Assembly: GCA_035222895.1 (NCBI GenBank)
Contig: JAVYIG010001047.1
Coordinates: 1 to 64,000 of the forward strand
Direction of reading: 5' to 3'
Length of the DNA stretch: 64,000 bases
DNA from: Strongylocentrotus droebachiensis
Taxonomy: Eukaryota; Echinodermata; Echinoidea; Camarodonta; Strongylocentrotidae
The notes beneath the pieces were generated by a model. The model worked only from the letters and a program-made list of their open reading frames with translations. It did not search any database and was not told the DNA's origin. Position 1 is the first letter of the stretch. Every line of letters begins with the position of its first letter. Made by a program: the position numbers and the translations under genes. Positions 24,953 to 36,754 of the stretch are shown here, in pieces.

Positions 24953-25195
24953 ATAATAATAATAATAGTGGGTTTTTGTATAGTGCTCATGTCTGTCAGA
25001 CTTGACACTCCTGGCGCTCTTGATTATCACCCCGGCTTTAGCAAAGCTGCCATTGCAGCGTTCTAGCATTTCAAGGAATGAATTCCTGCCAGGTACCCCT
25101 TTACCTCACCTGGGTTGAGTGTGGCAAATGTAGATCAATGTCTTGCCAAAGGACATAAGTGCCGCGGCAGGACCTTGGGATCGACAGCCGGTGAC
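24953..25195. mobile_element. SINE-like repeat fragment
   Basis: Begins with an (AAT)n run and TAGTGGGTTTTTGTATAGTG, then the phrases CACCTGGGTTGAGTGTGGCA and ATGTCTTGCCAAAGGACATA. Part of the phrase recurs near 40315. I associate this phrase order with short retroposons of sea urchins; that is from memory of the repeat type and was not searched. Confidence 0.5.
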
Positions 25196-26760
25196 ATATC
25201 CACCTCCATAGAAGCAGGAAAATGCGAGAAATTGGTCAGTGAAAGTTGGAGCAAAAAACTTTTAGAAATAAGAAAGCGAAGAATTTTTGAATGTCCAATC
25301 AATAAAACGCAAAGTAGCAACACTGTGAAGTATCTTGCCAGTTTCCCCCCTCCCATTCGCCCTATACTAAAAAACTTCAAAATCTTTACTTTCATATTGC
25401 TTCAATCATACATTCACCCTAAATATAATTTTTGCAAATATATTTTTATGAATCCCCTGTATGCTGAATGAAACAAATCTACTCCGTCATCAATAATTAA
25501 GAAAAATAAGAAATCTATGTACAAAGCAAATTGGAGATGAGCTCCCAACCAAAAATCATTGATTTTTCTCACATTCCGGTGTTTTGCTGGTAGTTGCAAG
25601 TTGCTACTACCGACAAACGGGACAAAAAATCTAAATCCAAAAATCCAGAAACACCTGCCGAAGTTTCACCAATATTTGCAGTGTGAAAGCAGACTAGTAA
25701 GATACAAAACGTTGTTTGGGAGATGTGTGATTACATGTAGGCCTACAGTATAGGCCTATTGTATTATTCCTGCTCAATCAAGTGACACTTACATGTATTG
25801 CTGTTCCCACAAAGGGTCAACTCTACGTCACAATACTTGTATTGTTTGGGTTTAACAGTCCTTGTTGGCTTTATTATCAGTGAGATGAATCTAGCTTAAA
25901 CAGTTAAACGGATCAAGTTTTGGGTCAAGTACTTCAGATGAAAGGGTATTATCATCTGTGCTACATGAATAGTGCTTACCAAAAAAGAATTAGACTGGAC
26001 AGGTTATCAATTTAGCTCTCCAAAGATCCAAACGTGCTTTGGTAAAAAGCAAGAAAATACAAAGATATCAAAGCTAGAGGATTCCCAGCGAACAGAAAAG
26101 TTTTTTGACTCTGCAGTAGTCCTGGAGAGCAAGAAGCCAAAATGCCCAAGCTGTACAAGTATATCTATCATATTGTATTCAACTGCACACAATGTATATC
26201 ATTTCATTTATTTATTTTCCACATTCCTGTTAAAAACATGCAAAATATGAAATAATAATGTCCACATACTCTTCATAAAATACAAAGGAATACTTAGAGA
26301 AACAAACAAACAAACAAGTAATTGACAAAAAGTGGAAAATAATGATTACTATGAAGCTAGTACATGTACATGCTGTAGCTTAGCATTGGTCCAACCATTT
26401 AGGCAAATTCAGCATTATTTATTTACTTTATATATTGACTTCATATTTTTTCACTTACAATATCTATACTACCAGTAATATAAATTACTTTATTTACTTT
26501 TTGTTGTTGTTGGTTTGTGTCTGGGGGAGGGGGGGGGGGTGGTTCTTGTGCTAAAGATCAATCCTTAAAAAATTGCTTATTAATAAGGGCACCAATTATT
26601 TGTTGGGGGGTGGGGGTGGCTATGGTAAGCATCATTTGATACACAGAAGTTTAATTTGCCAGTGTTACTCTGCTAATAAAAAAAAATCACAATACAAAAT
26701 TCAGATCCATCAGCTGAAACAAAAGCCATTTCTTGTTATCCAACGCACGTGTAATTAATA

Positions 26761-26798
26761 TTTTCTTCTCTGTTTCTTTCTTATGTCTACAGGTAAGT
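26761..26798 (+). promoter_or_regulatory. Candidate recursive-splicing (ratchet) site in intron 1
   Basis: A long pyrimidine tract (26761-26790, nearly all T and C) runs into ACAG|GTAAGT, with the AG at 26791-26792 and GTAAGT at 26793-26798. A branch-like TAATTAAT lies about 35 nt before the AG. An acceptor joined directly to a consensus donor is the ratchet-point form described in long fly and vertebrate introns. The site divides the 48 kb intron almost in half (23.3 kb and 24.8 kb). A GTAATG donor follows at 26826, which would define a 33-nt in-frame exon at 26793-26825. I saw no equally good site elsewhere in the intron. Confidence 0.6.
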
Positions 26799-26944
26799 TC
26801 CACAGACATCGAGCTGACACGTTTGGTAATGTAATATACCCCCTCATTGTGTGGGCACTGTGTGTGTGGGCTGTTCGCGTGAGTGGACTGTTTGTATTCA
26901 TGAGCAGTTACAATTTGCGTGTTTATGAGTTAAAGTACCAGTAT

Positions 26945-27480
26945 TTGTTAGTTGGTAGTTTGGAGATACATTTAAAAAAGAAGGCTAGGTTCTGAGAAAG
27001 GTTAAAAGTTTGTGAGGTTTTTTTTCATTCCAACATGATTATTTTTTCTTTTTCTTTGGTTTAGTCTACTTCCTGTAACCTTGGAGATTCTTGCAGAATA
27101 CAAAAATTGAACAATAAACCTTAATGTCAATTGTTAGTTTGGAGATGCATTTAAAAAGAAGGTTGAATTCTGGGAAAGGTTAACATTTTTTTTAAATTCC
27201 AACATAATTATTTTTTCTTTTTCTTTGGTGTAGTCTACTTCCTGTAACCTTGGAGATACTTGCAGAATACAAAAATTGAATTTTTTAACAATAAACCTTT
27301 TTGATTGTTAGTTTGGAGATGCATTTAAAAAGAAGGTTGAATTCTGGGAAAGGTTAAAAGTTTGAGTTTTTTTTTCATTCCAACATAATTATTTTGTCTT
27401 CTTCTTTGGTGTAGTCTACAGGTACTTCCTGTAACCTTGGACATTCTTGCAGAATACAAAAATTGAAATTGTTGACACTA
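26945..27480. repeat. Three ~175-bp tandem units
   Basis: Each unit has TTTGGAGAT(A/G)CATTTAAAAA, then TTCCAACAT(A/G)ATTATTTT, then CTTCCTGTAACCTTGGAGAT. Units start near 26958, 27138 and 27311. Part of the phrase (GAAGGTTGAGTTCTGGG) recurs alone near 24550 and inverted near 34709. Confidence 0.8.
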
Positions 27481-27992
27481 AACCTTGTCAATTCGATTCA
27501 AGTCAGTTCAATTCAACGATCACTCTACTTCTAGAACTAGGCTGGTTCATGTGAGCAATGCAAAAATAATGACTACTGGTATTCAACGTTTTCACTGCCA
27601 TGCTCTCTTTACATGTACATGTACATTTGTACTTAGTAAAGCCTTTTGCCATTAGACTTTACAGAGTGAAATGCTTTCAACACATGTACAATGTACAAGC
27701 TAATATATTTGTATCTACCCACACATGTCCATGTAATGTAGGCTAGGGAGATTCAGCAACTAGGGCAGTTCAACTCAGATTGGTTTGCCCTCAAAGCAGT
27801 TTTAGACTCTGTTCACATTACCTCTAGATCTCATCAGTCACTTCTGCTTTTATGATGCAATTCCTTGTATGTATGCCTATATGTTTTTATGGTTCATATG
27901 ACTGGATCGTTGATCCATGCATGTATGCATACATGTACATGTACATGTAGGTGTATGTTTCATTTTTATAAACATGTAATGTTGAATAGACC

Positions 27993-28345
27993 TGGGGGGG
28001 GGGGGGGGGGACGTTTCACAAAGATCCTACATGTAAGTTGAACTTATCTCTAAGTCGGACTTAACAATTATGTAAAGCCGTTTAATAGCATCTTTGAAAA
28101 TATTTTCTAAAAGTCATTTTAAAAGGCATTGAATAGTAATTCCAATCATTCATATTTTCTATTAAAATCAAGGAGATTTGAAGTTCTTGATGTGGAATTT
28201 ATGTTTCACAAAGCCTCTTTTCAATGACAAATGACAAAAATCTGTGACAAATCTGCTGATGACCAATCAGAACCACGGATTTCACTAGCTTATAACAAAA
28301 ACTGTCATTTGTCACTGATGACAAGTTTTGTGAAATGGGGTCCTG
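27993..28345. mobile_element. Foldback element with TTTCACAAA ends, copy 1
   Basis: A left end containing ACGTTTCACAAAGATCCTAC after a G run, and a right end containing TTTTGTGAAATGGGGTCCTG. The inverted match is short and imperfect. Confidence 0.5.
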
Positions 28346-28524
28346 TACAATAGAGCAATAATAGATAACTTGAAACGATGCATTTACTGCGAGAACTGTT
28401 CAATTTCCAGACACCCTTTGGACCTGCTCCAGTCCGCTTCTGAGCCTCTGTAATATACAGAATTGTTCAATTATGTTACGCTTTATTTTCCGGGTCCATT
28501 CCGGTACACAATACTGCGATGTTC

Positions 28525-28790
28525 CAGGGGAGTGTTTCACAAACACTAAGATCGACTTTAAGTTGGACTTAACTATGGCAGGTCGTTAAAGCAACTGTTT
28601 GCTCTCACCATAATACTGCCAAAATCATGGTTACAAATCTACAGAATTTACATTTTTTGATAATTCATTATTGAAGGAAAAAATATCTAAAGATCATAAT
28701 GTTGAGAGCAAACAGTGGCATGAACGGCCTGCCGTATTTTAGTCCAACTTAAAGTCAATCTTAGTCTTTGTGAAACACCCCCCATGTCTT
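28525..28790. mobile_element. Foldback element with TTTCACAAA ends, copy 2
   Basis: The left end GTTTCACAAACACTAAGATC and the phrase CTTTAAGTTGGACTTAA are inverted at the right end (GTCCAACTTAAAGTCAATCT then TTTGTGAAACAC). A second inner pair, GTTTGCTCTCA and TGAGAGCAAAC, extends the stem. The whole element is a MITE-like foldback. Confidence 0.7.
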
Positions 28791-29139
28791 CTGGTTCTGC
28801 GCTTCTGTAGAAACAGGATGGTGTAATGCAGTTGTGCTTTATTTTCTGGGTCTCCTGTAGAAACGCTCTGTAGGATGCAATCATAGATCTAGCCATTGAT
28901 TGCAGTGGGAACGGGCCCCGGCCAGCGATATTGATTGTTATTGGTGAGCGTTTAGTCCCTCTAGTGTGCTCGAGGGTGGATGCGCGTATGTCCGTGTAAT
29001 GTGGCTCGGGATGTACAGTAGTGTGTTTGCTCGAGTGTGTGGGGGATGATTGCTGGAAGATGTGAGAATGAATGGAGTTACCGGTATGTACCAAGGGGTG
29101 GAGGTTTATTGATGGAGACGGCTTGGTAGTACATATACA

Positions 29140-29292
29140 TGTACATGTAGACAGGAGAAGAGAATCGAGAGAGATGGCGAGAGATATAAAAGGGATAGAG
29201 AGAGAGAGAGCGAGAGAAGGAGAGGGAAATAGAGTGGGAGGAAGATAGACAGAGAGAGAGAGAGAGAGGGGGGGGGGGGGGAGGGTGGAGAA

Positions 29293-29323
<31 letters not shown>

Positions 29324-29700
29324 ATCAAAGGTCATCTGGAGTTCTTTACCAAGGGGGTGGAGTTGTAATGATGGAGGTGGCTTGGCACTAGACAGAAGAA
29401 GAGAATCAAGAAAGAGGGCGAGAGATAAAGGGATGGAGAAAGAGAGAGAGAGAGACAAAGAGAGAAATAAAGAGAGATAAAGAGAGAGAGAAATAGAGAG
29501 AGGAAGAGAGAAAGAGGGAGAGAGGAAGATATACATGGATAGATAAAGAGAGAGAGAGGGATAGATAGTGAGAGAGAGAGGAAGAGAGGGAGAGAGAGGA
29601 AGAGAGATAAAGGGATAAAGAAAGAGGGAGAGAGAGAGAGAGAGATAGATAAAGAGATATAGAGAGAGACAGTGAGATAGAGGAAAATATCAAAGGTCAT
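29140..29700. repeat. GA-rich array with duplicated segments
   Basis: (GA)n with ATA and GGG interruptions. A unit containing TATCAAAGGTCATCTGGAGT recurs at 29323 and 29688, and the GGTGGAGGT...GAGACGGCTTGG phrase near 29096 resembles that near 29356, so parts were tandemly duplicated. The Ser/Leu-rich minus-strand frames are repeat products. Confidence 0.85.
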
Positions 29701-29934
29701 CTGGAGTTCTCATTGATGGAAATAAATCTCACGAATCCAAAACAAACTGACAGTCAACATCTTACATCATATACGAAGTGTACTACACATAGAAAGTACA
29801 TTTATCTCACAAATAATTTTGGTTGGAAAGTTGGAAAATACACCTTAGTAATGAGCAAACTCCAGCTTGTCATTTTGTACCTGTGTGCATGCACTTTGTA
29901 TCCATATTATTGACCAGTAGAATCATACTTATAG

Positions 29935-30129
29935 CAGAGAAGCCAAGTTCAAAGATCGGCAATGCGTGACATTTTCATGATTCGGGGCGCGAGTGCGCGT
30001 GCGAGGGTATAACACACGTATAAGGTATAGCGTTTTTTCAAAATCTAGCACGCGCGTTGTGCGTAAGAGCATTTTCAGACCCTCAAAATTTGTGATGTCA
30101 CGCCTAATGCGTGATACTTGGTAGCTCTG
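29935..30129. mobile_element. CAGAG-ended MITE, copy 2
   Basis: The same family and orientation as 4228-4410, sharing GCATTTTCAGACCCTCAAAA and the terminal CTTGGTAGCTCTG. The flanks TTATAG (29929-29934) and TTTTAG (30130-30135) match at five of six positions, in keeping with a 6-bp target duplication. Confidence 0.75.
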
Positions 30130-30239
30130 TTTTAGTGAATCCTGTGATTTCCACCAATTCGTCCTTCTGCTGGTAAGCTTCAAAGGGCTATGGAGCCTAT
30201 CACAAAGACCTGTAGTTTTTGTTTGCAGGCACAAAAAAC

Positions 30240-30535
30240 ACCGGGTTAACACCCTACTCTTTGCGAGAAGTGTAGGGTATTAACGTGGATAGAACGAGAC
30301 TCTCCTACACACAAGCCTCCAGTTAACGTTCTCTCCGAGGAACAGAGGGTTTTCCCCTTTAAATCCAGAGCCTGCATAGAGAACAGAGGGGAGGGGCGTA
30401 CTAACATACATGTGCATGTACACACAACATGGCGACAATCATTTTTGCTTTTTTGTCTGCTCAGTGGGGGACTCGAAACCACGCGCATGATGAAAGTCAT
30501 GAGAGCCAGACGATTTGACTAGGCCACCCCTCCGT
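30240..30535 (-). mobile_element. tRNA-derived SINE-like element
   Basis: On the minus strand the region starting near 30533 reads GGCCTAGTCAAATCGTCTGG (A-box-like), then CTCATGACTTTCAT, then GGTTTCGAGTCCCCCACTGA (B-box-like). This is the pol III promoter layout of a tRNA head. The downstream minus-strand body runs to about 30240. The head is too irregular to be a working tRNA gene. Confidence 0.5.
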
Positions 30536-30946
30536 TTTTTTTATATTTTAAAATTTATATAACACTAATTTTTGTGGGATTCCCAATTGCAAACCTTCAA
30601 CGGCAGTACTCATTGGGTTAAAGGCAGCACCCTCGACATGTTGGCCTAGAAGCACGTACAGTCTCACATGTGAATAGAAGCCATGTTGTTCCCCCCACCC
30701 TCCTTACAATTTATTACATCAGAGCTCCCAGGCCTGCAGAATTATATTCCCATCAGGGGCTGCAGCAGCTAAAGATTTCAAAGAAATATGGGTCACTTTG
30801 GAGGCATACTGCCAGCTTTCATATCAATACAATAAGACACCGGGGGAAGTGCTCATTGTGACTAGTTTGCAAGCACAGACTGTGATTTGACATTTAAGCA
30901 CACTTTTAACTCAATGCCGATCCTATGCAAATCTGCAAAAACAATA

Positions 30947-31494
30947 TTAAAGGGAAAGTCCACCCCAAAAATAAGTTTGTTTCGATAGAGGCAGAATAAT
31001 AAGAAAATCAGGTGAGTGAAAGTTTGAGCAAATTCTGAATGAAAATAAGAAAGTTATGAATTATTGAAGTTGTGATCAATCAAATACAAATTGGCAACTC
31101 TGTGACGTATTATACGAGCTCTCCTTCATTTGCTTTGTGCGTAATATTCCATAAAATCATGTTTTCTTCGTTATTGATGACGGAATATATATTTGTTCCT
31201 TGCAGGGGGAGTATAAAAACATATTTGCAATTATTATATTTAGGGTGCATGTATGGTTGAAATTTTTCTTGAGGGAAAATGAAAATTTTAGATTTTTTTA
31301 GTACTAAGCAAATGGAAGTTGAGCTCGCATTTTACGTCATAGAGTTGCCAATTTGTGTTTGATTGATCACAACTTAAAAAATCCTAACTTCCTTATTTTT
31401 AATCGGAATTTGCTCAAACTTTCACTGACTTGTTTCTCTCATTTTTCTACTCCTATTAAAACTAACTTAATTTCAGGGTGGACTTTCCCTTTAA
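30947..31494. mobile_element. TTAA-flanked MITE, family B (548 bp)
   Basis: The left end is TTAAAGGGAAAGTCCACCCC; the right end at 31475-31494 is close to its inverse. TTAA lies at both ends. Long inverted arms include GAGTGAAAGTTTGAGCAAAT and TGATCAATCAAATACAAATT with their inverses. The terminal sequence resembles that of family A and of the THAP transposon, so these are probably related. Confidence 0.8.
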
Positions 31495-31962
31495 GCACGT
31501 ACATGTACATGTAGTATTATATTAATGACAATAATGCTCAGCTTTCATACTGTATAGCGCTTAATAATAATAGTGATAAAAATGCATTTTTAAATAGCGC
31601 ATAACACATTGCAAAATATATCCATATACATGTATGCAATGCACTCTAAAGAAAGAAAAGCGAAGAGAAAAGTAGGGTGCTGTTTTTTTTTTTTTACTTG
31701 TTTACAACATTGCCGATGTCTCTATTAAGTGCTATATTTTGACATCTTAATCGTTGTTATTATATGATGCATTTTTAATGGCGTTCACCAACAAAATGTT
31801 GTGATGGAAGTTTACAGGTGTAATGTGTACACCCTTCACATTTCTGTGTCTTTGTTGCACGCAGGTGCCTTTCATTTTAACACGACTTCATCTTATTGTC
31901 ATTGCTTCATCTCTGAAAACGAAACATTATAATTTTGTTGCAGGGTATGTATCAGGTCTACA

Positions 31963-32199
31963 TTTACGCATAATTATGTTTCCCTGCATCAGATTAAAAT
32001 GGGTATGGGGCAGGGGGGGGGGGTGGGGGTACAGGGCTGAGGGTGGGGTAAAGGGCCAGGGGAGGTACAGTATAAGGAAACACGCATAATTATGTTTCCC
32101 TGCATCATATTAAAATGGGTATGGGGAAGGGGGGGGGGGTGTGGGTACAGGGCCGGGGTTGGGGTACAGGGCCAGGGGAGATACAGTATAAGGAAACAA
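31963..32199. repeat. Two-unit tandem duplication (~118 bp)
   Basis: The unit GCATAATTATGTTTCCCTGC...TACAGTATAAGGAAACA occurs at 31968-32083 and again from 32085. Units contain G runs and GGTACAGGGC phrases. Confidence 0.85.
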
Positions 32200-33519
32200 A
32201 ATCTGTAAAAAATACATTATACAGATTAAGATGTGTACACATTTTTCCCTGCATGGCATTAGCATAGGAGGTATAATGACACAGAGACTAGCCCATCTCC
32301 TCCTCTCCACGTCCCCATCAACACCCTCTATCTTGCCGTGATTATTGCGGATTGCGTTTTCCCCCGGTCTCTGGCAAAGGATCGGTGTCGTCTTTCACGC
32401 GATGACGTTGATGGCACATTGTTTGGTCGGCGCTCTAATTCATAGCAGTCACTCTGGGTGCATTATCCCTCATGTTCAGGCTCTCACTAGTCTGCAGCCA
32501 CAAACCAATGCCAGCCAGTCTTGGTGCTTAAAGTGAACCGGTAACATTGTTCAGATGAGAGAAAATGGTGCTAAGGACATGACTTCAATGCTTAGATGTA
32601 CAATTAAAGATAATCTGAAAGTTTGAGTGAAAACAGATCTTTATAAATGATAACAACTTGGGAAAAAGTGATCTGATCAATTCCTTAATTCTTCCAGCTA
32701 TAATATTACAATTTAATTACATTTTAGGTGAATGTTAATTGTCACAAAGCAATGAATTGGCTCCATATAACATTCCGGACATTTAAGTGTTGAAAGATTT
32801 TTTAAATTCTGTCTTACATCGTGCAAGTCTTATTTCCATGGAAAAACGAAGATGGGCAAATTTAAAAATGGTTGGGAGAATTTACTATCAGAGGGTGTCG
32901 CACAGTGACATTTTCAAAGAAAACCATAAATATCTTCAATGTGGTTTGTGATTTTGTTCATGTTAGAGGGTTGGTACAGTTGAAGGAATATAATAAGTAA
33001 CATTTCATTAAAAAATTATGCAATTTTGTCATTAACCTTCAAAAATGTTTTTACAGAGTCACTTTAACGAGTGTCTGAACCTAGAGACTACATGTACATA
33101 TGTATGTGCACTACATGGTCTACTGCTCTCCATACATTCTGTACTACAGCTGATTTCTCACACAGGGAGAGACTTGTAGAGTTAGGTTTGGTTCAAGACT
33201 TGATGGAATTATGTTTGTAGTTTCGAAATAGAGTCTGTCCATGCAGACTAACTCTCCACCACACACCAAATACAATGTGTTCCTGTTAGTAGTCCGATAT
33301 GCAGCAAGTTCTGTACACTATAACATTTACAAGTAGAATTTCAAATGAGCTCCTCCATGAGATGAAAGCGCCAAAATTGTAATTTATTCGTAGGGATACC
33401 TGGTGTAGGTTACCGGGTTCATTTTGTATTCGCCTGACTTTCAGTGTGTATCACATCCATTTTGCAAATTCGCCCTAAAGAAATGCTGTTCAGTTGGTAA
33501 AATAACACCTGACTCTCTA

Positions 33520-33760
33520 AAGGCTGGGAGAGAGAAAGAGAGGGAGGGAGGGAAAGAGAGAGAGGGAGAGAGAGAGAGAGAGAGAGAAAGGGAGGGAGGG
33601 AGAGAGACAGAGAGAAAGAGAGACAGAGAGAGAGAGATATGGAGAGAGAGAGAGATAGAGAGAGAGTGTGTGTGTAGTGGTGGGGGTGGGGACAGAGAGG
33701 GGAAGAGAGAAATGGGGAGACAGATCTCAAGATAGAGAGAGAGAGAGAGAATGAGATCAT
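33520..33760. repeat. (GA)n microsatellite
   Basis: GA repeats with GGGA and GACA interruptions and a short (GT)n near 33666. All open frames across it are low complexity. Confidence 0.9.
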
Positions 33761-34149
33761 ATTGAATGTTGCCAATTTGCATCGCCAGCAGATAAAGCGA
33801 TGCATTGAAAGAATAGTGATTTGGGTGTCTCGTTACATAATGGTAGGTCATTTGTTTGGCAGGGAGTAAAGTCCAAGATGCAAGTATTCAGAAGGACGAA
33901 GTGTCCTTTCTGTTTGCTCAGAATTTAAAATGATTTGACCAGATCAATTTCATACAGGTGATAGTGTGTTCAGGCTATAGGCAATTTATATGAAACAATA
34001 ATATAAAAGCAAAGATGCCAATCTTCAGGATTTCTGACCCCCAAAAATAAATTTAAGTCCTTTATAATTAGGGTTTTGAATACTGTTACTGCAGTTTACT
34101 ACGCTCACTTCACTCAGATTTCTCATTATTTGAATGTCAGTTTAGGATC

Positions 34150-34640
34150 ATTTTAAAGTTCCTTGTGACGTCTCTGATAAAGAAATACCATCTAAAGAAT
34201 CATCATACACTGTATAGTGAAAAGAGCAATCAGACTGGATAACTAAAATGTAAGGGTATTTGAAGAGCAATCCTTTTCAGGGGACATTTCTCCTCTGATC
34301 TTCTTTGAGAAAAGGATTATTTTAATGTTCCTTGTGACGTCTCTGATTAAGAAATATCGTCTAGAATCATCATACATGTACACTGTATAGTGATAGGAGC
34401 ATTCAGACTGGATAGCTAGAAAATGAGGGCATTTGAAGAGAAATCCTTTTCAGGGGACATTTCTCCTCTGCTCTTCTTCTTCCAGAAAAGGATTATTTTA
34501 AAGTTCCTAGTGACGTCTCTGATAAAGAAATACCATCTAAAGAATCATCATACACTGTATAGTAAAGGGAGCATTCAGACTGGTTACCTAGAATATGAGG
34601 GCATTTGAAGAGCAGGGGATATTTCTCCCTGATCTTCTTC
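34150..34640. repeat. Three ~170-bp tandem units
   Basis: Each unit contains TTCCT(T/A)GTGACGTCTCTGAT, then AATCATCATACA, then AGGGGACATTTCTCC (shorter in the last unit). Units begin near 34151, 34322 and 34498. No function is apparent. Confidence 0.85.
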
Positions 34641-35367
34641 CAGACTGACGTAGATGTAGGTCATAAGAACGAGGAGCCGACAAATTTGATTTCATCCCTG
34701 CCAGCTAGAACTCAACCTTCTCTTTAATCAGGGAACAAACACGAGAGGGCAGTTAACTCTTCAAACAGGCCCGGGCGAAATGACGCAAATTCATACCTAT
34801 GGCATTCTCTCGGCTGCAGTCGCTACGTCATAGCGAGCTTGACAAATCAATTGATTAAGTGTCGTTCCCTGGGGAATATTTGTATGAAAGTTACACAAAT
34901 CACCATTAAAGCTAATCTTGAGCTCTTGTACGGGAGTCGGATGTGAGAGAACATGACTATAATTCATTCTGGATTGTTTATCCTGCAGTAGATCGATTGT
35001 TTGAACCAGTACAATTTGAAGAAACTCACAAAAACTTGCTGGAAATCATCTTCAATGAAAACTACAACTCTCATTTGCACATAGTGACCTATAAAGCACA
35101 AGGTGTCGGGCCTACTTTAGTGAACATTCATGTACATGTACTCATTACTCATTACTCAGTACTCATTACTCAGCCCCTATACATTTTCTACCAAAACCGG
35201 TTGGCACATGTCATTTATTTGTAATCTTGAACATTCAGTGTTAGTTTGATTGGATTTTGTGAGAATTTATTTTCTATCATTACCAGAACCATCAAGCTTA
35301 TTTTTAAGGTTGGAATGTTGGCAGGACAATATTTCATTTATTTTCATTTCCAAACATAAACATACTG

Positions 35368-35983
35368 CAGAGATGCCAACCCTCCCGATTTTATCGGGAG
35401 GCTCCCGATAATTGACCCCAACTCCCGACCTTACGATCACCATCCTTATCCTCCCGATTTATTAAAAAAAAAAAACCCTTTATTTAATTTTTTTTTTTTT
35501 TTTTTTTTTTTTGGGGGGGGGGGGAGGCGCTTATCAGTATATATATCTGTGAATTGAATGAGAAATATCGTAATTCTACTATGTTAAAAGACAAAATTAA
35601 GAGTAGCGAAAGATTGTTTCAGCATATGGATCGCCGTAACCAATGCATGGATATTGCCACAGAATATTAGTATAAGACCGAATACAGAGTATCAAGTTCC
35701 CGTGTATTCGGAAGTCTGAAAGGAATTCATGCATTTTGTACAATTTTAATGTTATTTAAAAAAAAAGTGGGAATTATGTAACACATGTCAAATGCTCCAA
35801 AATAAGGCTCAGATTACACCAGAGAGCATCAAGAACCCCAGAGCTTCCAGGGCCCTAAGGCGGGCCCTGGACCCCGGCCGCATGGGTCGGGCGCTTCGCG
35901 CTCGAGATGTGCGCTACGCGCACATTATTTGGTGTCGGTTACAAATCCTCCCTATTTCTGATTTCCAAAAGTTGGCATCTCTG
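35368..35983. mobile_element. CAGAGATGCCAAC-ended element with 6-bp target duplication
   Basis: The left end CAGAGATGCCAACCCTCCCG and the right end (GTTGGCATCTCTG at 35971-35983) are inverted. An exact 6-bp direct repeat ATACTG flanks it (35362-35367 and 35984-35989). Inside are A, T and G runs and a GC-rich block near 35850-35930. No coding capacity. The ends resemble the family at 4228-4410 and 45241-45390. Confidence 0.8.
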
Positions 35984-36052
35984 ATACTGTACACCCTGTG
36001 TATATTACATTGGTTGAAACATTGTGCATGTACAGTACATTGAATTTTCATG

Positions 36053-36754
36053 TACCGTATTTGCCGGCGTAAAGGCCGCACCGCCGTATAGGCCGCACCC
36101 CCAACTTTGACATTTCGTAGAGGAAAAAAAAAAAACTAAAAAAAAAAAAAGAGAAAAAAAAAACGGACCAAACAAAATTATCATAATTTTCTTGTAGAAC
36201 ACTCTTTTTTTTTTTACAAACTATACCAAATTCATCAATATTCTTATAAATCAACAAGAAGTTAACCTCAAAAATGATCATAATTTAGCAGATCTTCATC
36301 GACTTTTAAGCTAGTACTGTATCGTACTCAGATTTGGTATCCTACAATACCCCTACCTCGATGTGCGGTGTAATCCGAAATAGTGTTTTTTCGACCTGCG
36401 CAGTTGCGTTGCGCGGCAGCTAGCTCCGTAAGTAACGGCCTGTCCCTTTTTTTACTTTTTGGCGATGCAATGGTACGAACTTAGATCTATCGGCAGATTT
36501 TATTAGAAAAATAAGTTTTTTCGTCTTCATGTCAACTATGCAACATAAAATTGTCGGTAAGTTGTGTGGAGTTATTCTAGAATTGTCCTGTACCGTTGTC
36601 TAGTCATACTACCGTTCCTATAGTCCCATACGTGCAAATGGACATGATGTTTTGACCGCTGAATTTTGTTGTTGTTGCGTATACGCCGCACCCCGACTTT
36701 TTGATTTTTTTCTCACCCGAAAATACTGCGGCCTTTACGCCGGAAAATACGGTA
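36053..36754. mobile_element. MITE with CCGTATTTKCCGGCG ends, TA-flanked
   Basis: TACCGTATTTGCCGGCGTAA at 36053-36072 is inverted, with one mismatch, at 36735-36754. Second-level arms carry GGCCGCACC and its relatives. TA lies outside each end, as for TA-targeting elements. It sits immediately before the 31-bp minisatellite, and similar ACATTGAA DNA lies on both sides, so it seems to have inserted at the array edge. Confidence 0.8.

Noticed and set aside
27418-27430. Second ratchet site at TCTACAG|GTACTT
   Set aside because: The donor half is poor and the site lies in a tandem repeat whose other units lack the AG|GT.
28687-29700. Ser/Leu/Pro-rich frames of 95-213 codons on the minus strand
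   Set aside because: Translations of the GA array; no domain and strong overlap of several frames.
30465-30535. tRNA gene on the minus strand
   Set aside because: A- and B-box-like words are present, but the arms do not pair properly; better read as a SINE head.
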